From contig JAWXUX010000002.1 of the NCBI GenBank assembly GCA_044426045.1, positions 62,001-126,000 of the forward strand: DNA of 64,000 nucleotides, read 5' to 3'. Origin of the DNA: JAWXUU01 sp044426045. GTDB lineage: Bacteria > Bacillota > Clostridia > Christensenellales > CAMQZB01. A program made the position numbers and the translations under genes. This document shows positions 16,486 through 24,750 of the stretch, piece by piece. Under the pieces are notes generated by a model, which saw only the letters and a program-made list of their open reading frames with translations, searched no databases and was not told where the DNA came from. Within the stretch, counting starts at the first letter, position 1. Every line of letters begins with the position of its first letter.

Positions 16486-16980
16486 ATGAAACGAGGTAAT
16501 TCACGACTGCTGTCAATTTTTTATATTAAAGATCTTTTTAACATATCTATTTCAAAAGAATATGATTTGACTTATCATGAAATCGTTGCACTTTGCTATA
16601 TTAAAGAAAAAGGCACTGTGAGCCAAAGTATGCTTGTGAAAAGGCTTAGAATGGATAAATCTTCCGTGACTAAACTCATCAATAAAATGGTTAAAAATGA
16701 GCTTGTTAAAAGAGATTTTGACCCGCTTGATTTGAGATATCGCGTGCTTATGCCAACCGATAAACTGATGCAGCTCCATCTGCCGAAATACAGTTTCACC
16801 GACGCTTTTATTGAATATATTATTCAAGATGCGACAAAGGAAGAGATGCATGGTTTTTATCAGACAATCACAAAGATGTATGACCGCGCAAAGAATGAAC
16901 AGCGCAATGATTTTGTCAATCTTCTTGAATTTATGAACGAAAAGTCTTCAAGCGTTGGAGATATAATATCGACTGATTAA
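16486..16980 (+). CDS. MarR-family transcriptional regulator
   Basis: 164 residues from MKRGNSRLLSIFYIKDLFNI; GGAGG lies 6 bases upstream, and longer in-frame starts precede the predicted transcript start. The winged helix-turn-helix is seen in SQSMLVKRLRMDKSSVTKLINKMVKNELVKRD, followed by a wing with DPLDLRYRVLMPT. MarR dimers bind palindromic operators and often answer to small aromatic ligands. Target and ligand are unknown; it stands alone between divergent and convergent operons. Confidence 0.85.
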   Translation: MKRGNSRLLSIFYIKDLFNISISKEYDLTYHEIVALCYIKEKGTVSQSMLVKRLRMDKSSVTKLINKMVKNELVKRDFDPLDLRYRVLMPTDKLMQLHLPKYSFTDAFIEYIIQDATKEEMHGFYQTITKMYDRAKNEQRNDFVNLLEFMNEKSSSVGDIISTD

Positions 16981-17017
16981 TTATTGATTAATTGAATATT
17001 GATATTTTGAAATCAAA

Positions 17018-17050
17018 AAAGCAGAAGTTTCACCTTCTGCCTTTTATTTT
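17018..17050 (+). terminator. Terminator after the MarR-family gene
   Basis: GCAGAAG and CTTCTGC form a stem followed by CTTTTATTTTT on the plus strand; usable from both sides by the convergent TM2 gene. Confidence 0.7.
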
Positions 17051-17099
17051 TGTGTGTTATAGTGTTATATTTATTTTCATCTAATAATTTAGTTATTTT

Positions 17100-17591
17100 C
17101 TATTTTGATTTCTTTTCTTTTGTTGATACTTTTATTGGTTTTTGTTTGAAATGTGTTGATTTTTTGCTCGCGATTGTTATAAAATCGTATGACCAAAGAA
17201 GGAAATACATGAGCAATGGCAACATCATTAACGCTTGATAAAGCGTGTTATATGAAATTATTGCTTCATTTTGTACTTGTGCAAATAAAATTGCAGCTGG
17301 AATGATACTTATTGCAAAGAAAATATACTTTCCGATTGCTCTTTTTTTCATACCAAGATAGAAGTCGTGCACGCAAAATGCGCCCAAAAAAACTGACACA
17401 ACTATTGCTGTGAATTGTGATTTTTCAGGGAAATTGGTGTTTTTTATTACTGTTAGAAATGAAAGTTTTTCACCTTCAGGGTTTGCTGGTGTCTGTTCTG
17501 GAACTACTTCTGGCTCGAGATATACCTTTATCATTTCGCCGTTGTCGCCCACTTCCATTCTGAATTCTCTTTTGTCTTTTTTCTTACTCAT
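17100..17591 (-). CDS. TM2-domain membrane protein
   Basis: 163 residues from MSKKKDKREFRMEVGDN. The ATG overlaps the cutC stop as ATGA, which fixes this start by translational coupling. A charged cytoplasmic N-terminus of about 60 residues is followed by helices with VVSVFLGAFCVHDFYLGMKKRAIGKY, the TM2 signature (hydrophobic helix, G-x-H-x-FYLG loop, second helix), then two more helices and a basic tail. Function of bacterial TM2 proteins is mostly unknown. Confidence 0.78.
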   Translation of the reverse strand: MSKKKDKREFRMEVGDNGEMIKVYLEPEVVPEQTPANPEGEKLSFLTVIKNTNFPEKSQFTAIVVSVFLGAFCVHDFYLGMKKRAIGKYIFFAISIIPAAILFAQVQNEAIISYNTLYQALMMLPLLMYFLLWSYDFITIASKKSTHFKQKPIKVSTKEKKSK

Positions 17592-18283
17592 TTTGTACCC
17601 CATTGTGTTTCAAGACTGCGAACTTTTTTAACAAATGCCGAAAGCATTTCCTTGTTCACTCCCAAAACTTGTGAATTTTGCTCCCGCACTGCCGTGCCAA
17701 CATGAAGTTCACACGCACCTGTTTCGAAGACTTTTTCCACGTTTTCTGCGTTGATATTGCCACCAACTAGCATTGTTGTGTTTTTGAGTGTGGATTTTAT
17801 TTCTTTGATTTTTTCATAGTTTTGCGAAATATGAGAGACCCCACCTTTTGTGAGTACCCTTGCAAATCCAAGGTTATTAAGCGTTTTGAAGCTTTCTAGC
17901 GATGGAAAAAGGTTTGAACATGCGTGAAATGTCACTTCAAATCCCGCTGTTTTATCAAGCAAGATTTTCATGTTTTTTTCATCGATTTGCATATCTTTTG
18001 TGATACCGCCAAAAACAAAGCCGTTTGAATTCAAGGCTTTATAAATTTCAATGTCCTTTTGCATGATTATCATGTCAGTTTCCGACAAAAAGAAATCCTT
18101 ATTGTGGGTTCTTATCATAACATTGACTGGAATATCCACCCTTTTGATAACTTCCTGGCAAAGCCCAAAAGAAGGCGTTAGCCCTTCTTCTTGAAAACCC
18201 ATGATAAGTTCAATTCTATCGGCGCCACAGTCCTCGATGATAAGTGCATCTTCAAGAGTTGATGCGATAACTTCGATTTTCAT
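17588..18283 (-). CDS. cutC: CutC-family TIM-barrel protein
   Basis: 231 residues from MKIEVIASTLEDALIIED, with GGGAG 8 bases upstream. GADRIELIMGFQEEGLTPS, VNVMIRTH and the block GFARVLTKGGV are CutC hallmarks. The family was linked to copper homeostasis in E. coli, but the enzymatic role is unclear. It is coupled to the TM2 gene by an ATGA overlap and separated from the PTS genes by a hairpin at 18331-18356. Confidence 0.88.
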   Translation of the reverse strand: MKIEVIASTLEDALIIEDCGADRIELIMGFQEEGLTPSFGLCQEVIKRVDIPVNVMIRTHNKDFFLSETDMIIMQKDIEIYKALNSNGFVFGGITKDMQIDEKNMKILLDKTAGFEVTFHACSNLFPSLESFKTLNNLGFARVLTKGGVSHISQNYEKIKEIKSTLKNTTMLVGGNINAENVEKVFETGACELHVGTAVREQNSQVLGVNKEMLSAFVKKVRSLETQWGTK

Positions 18284-18330
18284 ACTTTTGCTCCCATTTT
18301 TCAAATATTGAATTTCATTCAAATATCAAA

Positions 18331-18356
18331 CGAAAGGTCACTTTCGTGACCTTTCG
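18331..18356 (-). terminator. Hairpin between PTS IIB gene and cutC
   Basis: CGAAAGGTCAC and GTGACCTTTCG form an 11-bp stem with a 4-base loop 15 bases after the IIB stop. The U tract is weak, so readthrough into cutC is possible. Confidence 0.6.
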
Positions 18357-18371
18357 ATGTTGATAATTTTA

Positions 18372-18626
18372 TTAGTCAATCAATTCTTCAAGTTCGTCAT
18401 ACACTGCTTGAACATGTGTTCCAACGATAACTTGAACAGAACCTTTGCCCATTTTAATCACGCCCGGACATCCGCAAGCCTTGATTGCTTTTTCGTCTAG
18501 TAGTGATGAATCGTCGAGGTCAAATCTGATTCTTGTTGCACAGTAGTCTGCTTCTTCAACGTTATCAGCTCCGCCGACAGCTTTCAAAATATCTTTCGCC
18601 ATTTGAGCGTAATTATATTTAGCCAT
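18372..18626 (-). CDS. PTS EIIB component, glucose family
   Basis: 84 residues. The block EADYCATRIRFDLDDSSLLD carries the phosphorylated Cys and the TRxR motif of glucose/N-acetylglucosamine/maltose-type IIB domains. It takes phosphate from IIA and passes it to the sugar bound by IIC. It follows the IIC gene by 35 bases. IIB and IIC are usually fused in this family; here they are separate polypeptides. Confidence 0.92.
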   Translation of the reverse strand: MAKYNYAQMAKDILKAVGGADNVEEADYCATRIRFDLDDSSLLDEKAIKACGCPGVIKMGKGSVQVIVGTHVQAVYDELEELID

Positions 18627-18661
18627 TTTATATTCTCCTATTGATTTACTTTATTTGCAAA

Positions 18662-19855
18662 TTATTCTGCAACTTCTTCGTCGTCTTCTCTACCTGGAGT
18701 TTTCAAGTCAAATTTGATGATAAGGAATCTGAATACTACGTAGTAGATGATTGCAAATGCAACGCCCATAACGCATAGAATCCACATGTTGTTTGAAAGT
18801 GGGTTGAAGATTGAAAGAACAAAGTCAACCGCGCCTGCAGAGAATCCGAAACCTGCTGTTGCGTGAAGTGCTGAAGCAACTGCAAGTGAAACACCTGTTA
18901 GTGCTGCGTGAACAACATAAAGCATTGGAGCTGCGAACATGAATGCAAATTCGATTGGTTCAGTGATACCAACAACGATTGCTGTTGCTGCTGCTGAAAG
19001 CATGATACCTTTTGTTTTTGCTTTGTTTTCTGGTTTTGCAGTGTGAATCATTGCAAGACATGCTGCTGGAAGACCACACATCATGATTGGGAAGAAACCT
19101 GCTTGATACATACCAGTTACACCAACCACACCTGAGCCATCATCAATAGCTGCTTGACCGTTTAGGAATGTTGTCAAATCGCCAATACCGATTGTGTCGA
19201 ACCAGAATACGTTGTTTAGTGCATGGTGAAGACCTGTTGGAATCAACAATCTGTTGAAGAATCCGAATAGACCTGCGCCGAACCAGCCAAGACCAACTAG
19301 CCAAGTACCGAATGATACTAGAACTGAGTAAACTACAGGCCAGATGAAGAACAATACAATTGAAACAAGCATCATAAGGAAAGAAGTAAGGATTGGAACC
19401 AATCTTTTTCCGTTGAAGAATGCAAGCCATGATGGCAATTCAGTTTGATAGAATCTGTTATATACTTCTGCTGCAAGACAACCAGAAAGGATACCAACAA
19501 ATGCGTTTCCGATAGCTGAGAATGCAAGTGCTTTATCTGCACCAACTTCCATACCAAGAACTGATGTTCCAGATGGAGTTAGCATTGCAATTACAGTCAT
19601 GTAACCAACGAAACCTGCAAGTGCTGCTGCACCTTGGTTCTTTTTAGACAAGCCGAATGCAACACCGATTGCAAATAGACATGCCATGTTGTTGATGATT
19701 GCACCACCAGCGTTCATAAGGAATGTAGCAATTATTCCAATGAAAGATGAGTCGATTTGTTGCAATGCGTAAGCAAAGCCCATGAACAAACCTGCTGCTG
19801 GAAGTACGGCAACTGGCACCATTAGCGCCTTACCTAGTTTTTGAACATACTTCAT
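18662..19855 (-). CDS. PTS EIIC sugar permease, glucose/GlcNAc/maltose family
   Basis: 397 residues from MKYVQKLGKALMVPVAVLPA with AGGAGG directly upstream; the ATG at 19870 would lie upstream of that ribosome site and is not preferred. The protein is almost wholly membrane embedded. GLFGFFNRLLIPTGLHHALNN and GITEPIEFAFMFAAPMLYVVH are the diagnostic blocks, the latter with the conserved Glu of the substrate site. Substrate could be glucose, N-acetylglucosamine or a maltose-type sugar. Encoded upstream of IIB, divergent from IIA. Confidence 0.93.
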   Translation of the reverse strand: MKYVQKLGKALMVPVAVLPAAGLFMGFAYALQQIDSSFIGIIATFLMNAGGAIINNMACLFAIGVAFGLSKKNQGAAALAGFVGYMTVIAMLTPSGTSVLGMEVGADKALAFSAIGNAFVGILSGCLAAEVYNRFYQTELPSWLAFFNGKRLVPILTSFLMMLVSIVLFFIWPVVYSVLVSFGTWLVGLGWFGAGLFGFFNRLLIPTGLHHALNNVFWFDTIGIGDLTTFLNGQAAIDDGSGVVGVTGMYQAGFFPIMMCGLPAACLAMIHTAKPENKAKTKGIMLSAAATAIVVGITEPIEFAFMFAAPMLYVVHAALTGVSLAVASALHATAGFGFSAGAVDFVLSIFNPLSNNMWILCVMGVAFAIIYYVVFRFLIIKFDLKTPGREDDEEVAE

Positions 19856-19869
19856 ATAAGTCCTCCTCA

Positions 19870-20077
19870 TTTTTTCGACAAAGCCTTGGCTTGCCGATCA
19901 TAAAGTTTATTTATCAATAACACGTTCCCCAACGTGTTTATTGCACTTTAGTAGTTGGTGCATCGCACCTATTAATTATATGTGTTCGTTTATTCTATAG
20001 TTATTATTTCGGCACATTTTAACCGCAATGTACCACTTTATTACAAATTATTATTAACATTTAGTTTATTTATAAAA
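19870..20077 (-). promoter_or_regulatory. Structured 5' leader of the PTS IIC-IIB mRNA
   Basis: About 200 transcribed bases precede the IIC start. Two hairpins are visible on the minus strand: GGTGC/GCACC (near 19960-19972) and AACACGTT/AACGTGTT (near 19920-19940). No gene is supported. The leader could hold a sugar-responsive antiterminator or protein site, but I see no recognisable RAT sequence and no clear terminator. Confidence 0.4.
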
Positions 20078-20106
20078 ATAATACCACATATTTTAGTGCT
20101 TGTCAA
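20078..20106 (-). promoter_or_regulatory. Promoter of PTS IIC-IIB
   Basis: TTGACA (20101-20106), 17 bases, TATTAT (20078-20083) on the minus strand, back to back with the IIA promoter 60 bases away. Confidence 0.8.
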
Positions 20107-20167
20107 TACCTTTGGGTTAATTCTAGCAAATTTTCGGTAGAATTTTCAACTATTTTTTAATTTTATA

Positions 20168-20196
20168 TTGACAATGCACCTTTCTTGTTATATAAT
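20168..20196 (+). promoter_or_regulatory. Promoter of PTS IIA
   Basis: TTGACA (20168-20173), 17 bases, TATAAT (20191-20196): a perfect consensus. Between this and the divergent promoter lies TTCTAGC...GTAGAA (about 20123-20143), an imperfect inverted repeat that could be an operator. Confidence 0.85.
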
Positions 20197-20226
20197 GCAA
20201 ATAGAATATATTTTGGAGGATTTTAT

Positions 20227-20676
20227 ATGAAACAAATTTTTGGATATTGCGAAGGTGAAAATGTCGCGATAGAAGGCGTTCCTGATCCCGTTTTCGCTGA
20301 AAAAATGCTTGGAGATGGCTTTGCAATTGTTCCGAGTGGCGATTCTGGATTTATCACTGCACCATTTGATGCAAAAATCATTTTGGTTGCGGGAACTAAG
20401 CACGCAATAGGCTTCACTGATGCTGACGGCAACGAATTTTTAATTCATATCGGAATTGACACTGTTAAACTTGACGGTGAAGGATTTGAAATTCTTATTG
20501 AGGCTGACGCCGACGTTAAAAAAGGCGACACTCTTGCAAAAGTTGATTGGAAATTCTTGAAATCAAAAGGTCTTGACTGCTCTGTTATGCTGATAAACAC
20601 TGATTATGCACTAACAGATATCAAAAAAATTGATTGCACAATCGCAACTTGCGACGTTTTGATTGGGGAATATTGA
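20227..20676 (+). CDS. PTS EIIA component, glucose family
   Basis: 149 residues from MKQIFGYCEGENVAIEGV with GGAGG 8 bases upstream. GFITAPFDAKIILVAGTKHAIGF and EFLIHIGIDTVKLDGEGFE are the Crr-type blocks; the His in LIHIGIDTV accepts phosphate from HPr. It phosphorylates the IIB encoded divergently. The long in-frame extension upstream is excluded because it would start before the promoter's transcript start. Confidence 0.94.
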   Translation: MKQIFGYCEGENVAIEGVPDPVFAEKMLGDGFAIVPSGDSGFITAPFDAKIILVAGTKHAIGFTDADGNEFLIHIGIDTVKLDGEGFEILIEADADVKKGDTLAKVDWKFLKSKGLDCSVMLINTDYALTDIKKIDCTIATCDVLIGEY

Positions 20677-20704
20677 TTGAGGGGAAGTTTTTTTGGATAG
20701 TAAA

Positions 20705-20746
20705 TGGGCGTATTTGAGCGATGATGCTTGGATATGCCCTTTTTTT
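20705..20746 (+). terminator. Terminator after the PTS IIA gene
   Basis: GGGCGTAT and ATATGCCC form an 8-bp stem with an 18-base loop, followed by TTTTTTT. The T run touches the first unit of the heptamer element at 20747. Confidence 0.7.
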
Positions 20747-20944
20747 AAGGTGAAAGGTGAAAGGTGAAAGGTGTGGTAATGCACGCGGCTTCGCCTTGTG
20801 CTTTTCAATTATATATGTAACCACTTGTAGGAACGTAACTATTTGAATAGGAACGTTCCTATTTTACTACCCAAATATAATAGGGTGCACGAGCTTGCGA
20901 GTGCCTACCATACCTTTCACCTTTCACCTTTCACCTTTCACCTT
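20747..20944 (+). repeat. Heptamer-armed repeat element 4 (A arm left, B arm right)
   Basis: GGTGAAA units, then GTGGTAATGCACGCGG and TTGTGCTTTTC (A arm); an AT-rich core with GGAACGTAACTATTTGAATA and a near-palindrome AGGAACGTTCCT; then the complement of GGTAGGCACTCGC (B arm) and TTTCACC units. Same orientation as the element at 751. It fills the gap between the IIA terminator and the tsf terminator, whose stem begins at 20950. Confidence 0.85.
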
Positions 20945-20948
20945 AAAA

Positions 20949-20978
20949 AAAAGACTGCACCAAAAGTGCAGTCTTTAT
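20949..20978 (-). terminator. Terminator of rpsB-tsf
   Basis: AAAGACTGCAC and GTGCAGTCTTT form an 11-bp stem; on the minus strand it is followed by a run of eight T, 26 bases after the tsf stop. Confidence 0.88.
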
Positions 20979-21003
20979 TATCAATGATTTTAACCCAATC
21001 GGA

Positions 21004-21666
21004 TTAGCCTTGCATTTTTGCGATTTCAGCTTCCACTTCACTTGAAAGGTCGTTTACTTTCTTTTCTAGGCCTTCACCCATTTCGTATCTTACGAATCTT
21101 CTTACAGAGATTTTTTCACCGATTGTAGCTGTTGCTTCGTTGATGATATCTTTAACTGTTTTAGAAGGGTCTTTAACGTATTTTTGTTCAAGAAGACAAA
21201 TTTCTTCGAAGAATTTTGCAATTCTGCCTTCTACCATTTTTTCGATTACGTTAGCTGGCTTTGGTTTTGGTTCGTTCAATGCTTGGTGAGTCAAGATTTC
21301 TCTTTCTTTTGCAACTCTTTCAGCGCTGATTTCTTCAGATGAAACATATTCAGGTTTCACTGCAGCGATGTGAAGAGCGACGTTTTTAACCAATTCTTTG
21401 AAGCTGTCTGATCTTGCAACGAAGTCTGTTTCACAGTTAACTTCAACCAAGACACCAATTCTGCCACCGAGGTGGATATAGCTTTCAACGATACCTTCAG
21501 AAGCGATTTTGCCTGCACGTTTTGATGCTGTTGCCATACCTTTTTCTCTCAAAAGTACAACTGCTTTTTCAACGTCTCCGCCAACTTCTGTTAGTGCTTT
21601 TTTACAATCCATCATACCAACGCCTGTTTTAGCGCGTAGGTCCATTACGTCTTTATTTGTAAACAT
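21004..21666 (-). CDS. tsf: Elongation factor Ts
   Basis: 220 residues. VMDLRAKTGVGMMDCKKALTE is the N-terminal signature, and CETDFVARSDSFKELVKNVALHIAA the core that contacts EF-Tu. EF-Ts exchanges GDP on EF-Tu. The length is at the short end of the family, lacking extra core repeats but otherwise complete. It lies 62 bases after rpsB. Confidence 0.97.
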   Translation of the reverse strand: MFTNKDVMDLRAKTGVGMMDCKKALTEVGGDVEKAVVLLREKGMATASKRAGKIASEGIVESYIHLGGRIGVLVEVNCETDFVARSDSFKELVKNVALHIAAVKPEYVSSEEISAERVAKEREILTHQALNEPKPKPANVIEKMVEGRIAKFFEEICLLEQKYVKDPSKTVKDIINEATATIGEKISVRRFVRYEMGEGLEKKVNDLSSEVEAEIAKMQG

Positions 21667-21728
21667 TGTTTTTTCTCCTATTAATCTTTAAAAATTTTTT
21701 GGAAATTTTTTATTGCTTAGTTGCTTTC

Positions 21729-22463
21729 TTACGCTTCAGTTGTAGCTTCCACTTCTGCTGCTGTCATAGCCGCTTCTTGTTCGCCACCTCTGCCTTCGAT
21801 GATTGCGTCAGCTACCATTCCTGCGATAAGTTTTACCGCTCTGATAGCGTCGTCGTTACCTGGAATTACGTAGTCGATATCGTCTGGATCACAGTTTGTA
21901 TCTACGATTGCAACGATTGGGATGTTAAGAGTTTTAGCTTCGCCGATTGCAATTGCTTCTTTTTTAGGGTCAACAACGAAAAGAACGTCTGGAAGTTTTT
22001 TCATTTCTCTGATACCGCCAAGGTTCGTGTCGAGTTTTTGTCTTTTTGCTTTCAATCCAAGAACTTCTTTTTTAGGCAACAATTCAAATTCGCCAGCTTG
22101 TTCCATCTTGTCGATTTCGTTAAGCTTTTCAATTCTTGTTCTGATTGTTTTGAAGTTTGTCATTGTTCCACCCAACCATCTTGAGTTGATATAGAACATG
22201 TTTGAACGAAGTGCTTCTTCTTTGATTGCTTCAGACGCTTGTTTCTTTGTTCCAACGAACAAGAAAGTTTTGCCTTCTGCACTTGCTTTTGAAATGAAGT
22301 TATAAGCTTCTTCAGCTAGCACTACTGTTTTTTGCAAGTCGATGATATAGATATCATTTCTTGCAGCGTAGATATATCTCTTCATTTTTGGGTTCCAACG
22401 TTTTGTTTGGTGACCGAAGTGTACACCAGCTTCTAAAAGCTGTTTCATAGTTAAAATTGGCAT
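21729..22463 (-). CDS. rpsB: Ribosomal protein S2
   Basis: 244 residues from MPILTMKQLLEAGVHFGHQT with AGGAGG 8 bases upstream. GVHFGHQTKRWNPKMKRYIY and DTNCDPDDIDYVIPGNDDA are S2 blocks. S2 joins the 30S subunit late and helps bind S1. It is transcribed with tsf from a promoter at 22565-22593, through a folded leader. Confidence 0.97.
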   Translation of the reverse strand: MPILTMKQLLEAGVHFGHQTKRWNPKMKRYIYAARNDIYIIDLQKTVVLAEEAYNFISKASAEGKTFLFVGTKKQASEAIKEEALRSNMFYINSRWLGGTMTNFKTIRTRIEKLNEIDKMEQAGEFELLPKKEVLGLKAKRQKLDTNLGGIREMKKLPDVLFVVDPKKEAIAIGEAKTLNIPIVAIVDTNCDPDDIDYVIPGNDDAIRAVKLIAGMVADAIIEGRGGEQEAAMTAAEVEATTEA

Positions 22464-22479
22464 AAAAGTTCCTCCTGTT

Positions 22480-22550
22480 TTTTCCTCCCACAACGGCGTT
22501 TATATCGCTCCAACCTTTTGGCAACAGGAGCAAAACCGATATGTGGTGTG
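22480..22550 (-). promoter_or_regulatory. Structured leader upstream of rpsB
   Basis: Nested stems can be drawn on the minus-strand RNA: CCACA with UGUGG (outermost), AUAUC with GAUAU, and GCUCC with GGAGC, with inner GCC/GGU. The outer stem ends just before the ribosome site. This is a plausible autoregulatory S2-binding leader; no covariance model was run. Confidence 0.5.
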
Positions 22551-22564
22551 TTTTAGCCTTAAAT

Positions 22565-22593
22565 AGTATACATTTATAACAGAAAAAAAGCAA
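22565..22593 (-). promoter_or_regulatory. Promoter of rpsB-tsf
   Basis: TTGCTT (22588-22593), 17 bases, TATACT (22565-22570) on the minus strand. Confidence 0.75.
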
Positions 22594-22725
22594 GTGTTTT
22601 TTTATGATTTTACCAAAATTGTTGAACTTTTCGCTGTTTTTCGAGGTTTTCTCCTATTATACCGAATTGTTTTTTTATTTACTATATAATATAAAATTTT
22701 ATTTATGTCTTTTATTAAATTTTTG

Positions 22726-22754
22726 TTGCATTTTTTCATTTTAGCATATATAAT
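22726..22754 (+). promoter_or_regulatory. Promoter of the two membrane-protein genes
   Basis: TTGCAT (22726-22731), 17 bases, TATAAT (22749-22754), 80 bases before the start at 22837. Confidence 0.65.
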
Positions 22755-22836
22755 GAAATTAAGGCGAGGGAGATTTCGCTTTTATTATAAAAATTTGGAT
22801 TTATCTATTTCGATATTAATACATACTGGAGAATTT

Positions 22837-23655
22837 ATGAAATATTTTAGAAATACAATGAAATACGTTTTTAAAAACTTTCCCATGTTGTTGATTTTTG
22901 CGCTTATTCCTGCAATTGTTTTCACTCTCACGGGGAATATTTGGAAATTTGTGTCATTTTTTGCAAACACTAGCTCTGTCAACCTTTCTTTTGGCAAGAT
23001 TTTCGGCCACTTTTCTTTCATGTTTGGTGAGTCTGTTTTGCTTGGGCTTTTGGGGATTTTTGTGGTTGCATTTTTTGCTTCACTCACTTATTCCGCGATT
23101 GAAAGACACATGAAAATTGGTAAAGTTTCAATTTCTAGGCCGTTTGCAAGGGTTGATGAAACCATTCTTGCGGTGTTGCCTGTTTTTGCGCTTTGTATTG
23201 TTTTGCTTGAAATTGCGGCACTTTTGAACACTGTTATTATCGTTTGCGCGGGGCTTGTTTCCGTTGTTTTTGCAAATGTTGTTTCAGTTGTTTCAACGAT
23301 TGCAATATATTCACTTTGCATTATTATCACAACGCAAATCATCTTCTGGATACCTTCAATGATTGTTCTTGGATATCCACTCAAGTCTGCCCTCATCTTC
23401 TCGATGAATGCAATATCTGGAAAAACCGCTTATGCCTTCAAGCATTTCTCGCTTAGTTTTGTGATTTCTGCTCTCGTTTCAGGCTTCACATACGTTTTCC
23501 TTTCAGCTTACATAACAGGACTTAGCACGATTGTGACTTTCGTTGTCTATCTGCTTTTATATATGTTTGTTATCGCTTATTCTATGGTGGCATTTTTTGA
23601 TGTCTCTGAAGAGTCGAGAAATGACCTTGTGGATAAAAAATCATACATGACATAA
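22837..23655 (+). CDS. Polytopic membrane protein of unknown function, 272 residues
   Basis: Start MKYFRNTMKYVFKNFPMLLI with GGAGA 6 bases upstream. About six transmembrane segments, with a positively charged cytoplasmic N-terminus. A conserved-looking GYPLKSALIFSMNAISGK segment resembles the loop before the last helices of other integral membrane proteins of this general type (for example DUF975/YesL-like groups), but I cannot assign a family. It is followed after 48 bases by a second, similarly built protein; the two probably form a unit. Confidence 0.75.
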   Translation: MKYFRNTMKYVFKNFPMLLIFALIPAIVFTLTGNIWKFVSFFANTSSVNLSFGKIFGHFSFMFGESVLLGLLGIFVVAFFASLTYSAIERHMKIGKVSISRPFARVDETILAVLPVFALCIVLLEIAALLNTVIIVCAGLVSVVFANVVSVVSTIAIYSLCIIITTQIIFWIPSMIVLGYPLKSALIFSMNAISGKTAYAFKHFSLSFVISALVSGFTYVFLSAYITGLSTIVTFVVYLLLYMFVIAYSMVAFFDVSEESRNDLVDKKSYMT

Positions 23656-23703
23656 AAATCATAACACCAATATTTGTTTATTATAGGTTGTTTAGGGGGA
23701 TAT

Positions 23704-24651
23704 ATGTTTTTAAAAAATACTATCAATGTGTTTGCTTCAAACTTCACATTGACTTATCGTTTGCTTTTATATAAACTGATTATTGGGGTGCTTTGCATCG
23801 CCATTGGCTTTGCTACTGTTTTGCCACTTCTTGAGCCAGTTATGCTTGACATGCAAGCCGCTGGGGTTTTGGAAACAGCTTCCCTTATCACTCAAAGTTT
23901 TGCCGATTCAACGCTTTTTTCCGACACTGTTTCGGCAGAAGTTTTGCAAACTGTTAACACTGTTCGCGATATTTTGATTTACCACTCTTCAAGCCTTTTT
24001 GCAATTTATGTTGCGTTTGCATTTCTTGTGATTTTGTGGTATTTTGGCTCGGCGGCAATTGATATTGCACTTTGCGAAGTTATTCACTTTTTCTGCAAAC
24101 AAAAAAGCAGGCGCAGTCTTATGGCTTGCTTTATTTCAAGGTTTGTGGAGGTTTGCAAATACACGTTTTTCAAGATGTTTATTATCTTGCCTGTGGAAAT
24201 TTGCATCATTGCACTTTCCGTCGCGGTTTACGTTTTTAATATCGGTGGATTTTTCTCCACTTCAATTGCAATCTTGCTTTTGTTTGGGCTTTACCCGCTT
24301 AAAGATGTTTTCGTGGCTTGCTTCGCGCCTTGCTTTATTTGTAGCGGAAAAGGCGTTTTTGCTAGCTTCAAACACGGCATCACGCTCTCGCTTTCAAAAG
24401 GGGTTAAAGTTTATTCAACCAATTTGTTTGTTATGATTTGCGGTGCGATTTTCTGCCTTATGGCTTCACTTGTGTCGCTTGGTGCACTCACGATTTACGC
24501 TTTTGCAATCTTTTCGGTATACAAAAAATGCCTCTCTTTCGTGATTTATTACAACCTTGAAGGCATGCGTTTTTACAGCGACAGCGAAACTATCGTCACT
24601 CCTTATATCGTTAAAGTTCAAGAGGGCGACTACACTGTTGATTTGCTTTAA
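23704..24651 (+). CDS. Polytopic membrane protein of unknown function, 315 residues
   Basis: Start MFLKNTINVFASNFTLTYRL with GGGGG 4-5 bases upstream; the upstream in-frame ATG at 23674 lacks a ribosome site. About six transmembrane segments, with a short extracellular stretch (residues 55-105) rich in Ser/Thr. The arrangement of helices and the segment GVFASFKHGITLSLSKG, placed like the equivalent loop in the preceding protein, suggest the two are distant relatives. Ends in a soluble tail. No function assigned. Confidence 0.75.
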   Translation: MFLKNTINVFASNFTLTYRLLLYKLIIGVLCIAIGFATVLPLLEPVMLDMQAAGVLETASLITQSFADSTLFSDTVSAEVLQTVNTVRDILIYHSSSLFAIYVAFAFLVILWYFGSAAIDIALCEVIHFFCKQKSRRSLMACFISRFVEVCKYTFFKMFIILPVEICIIALSVAVYVFNIGGFFSTSIAILLLFGLYPLKDVFVACFAPCFICSGKGVFASFKHGITLSLSKGVKVYSTNLFVMICGAIFCLMASLVSLGALTIYAFAIFSVYKKCLSFVIYYNLEGMRFYSDSETIVTPYIVKVQEGDYTVDLL

Positions 24652-24670
24652 AATCTGATTTTGATATTAC

Positions 24671-24703
24671 AAAAGAGCTTTCTTTCGAAAGCTCTTTTTT
24701 TTA
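24671..24703 (+). terminator. Terminator after the membrane-protein pair
   Basis: AAGAGCTTTC and GAAAGCTCTT form a 10-bp stem with a TTTC loop and eight T downstream; also usable for trmB on the other strand. Confidence 0.88.
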
Positions 24704-24750
24704 TGTTTTTATGTTTTTCACGCTTATTTACATTTTATATTTGCTTGCTT

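Noticed and set aside
19856..19870. Upstream ATG of the PTS IIC gene (MRRTY start)
   Set aside because: This ATG overlaps the AGGAGG that serves the ATG at 19855, so it lacks its own ribosome site.
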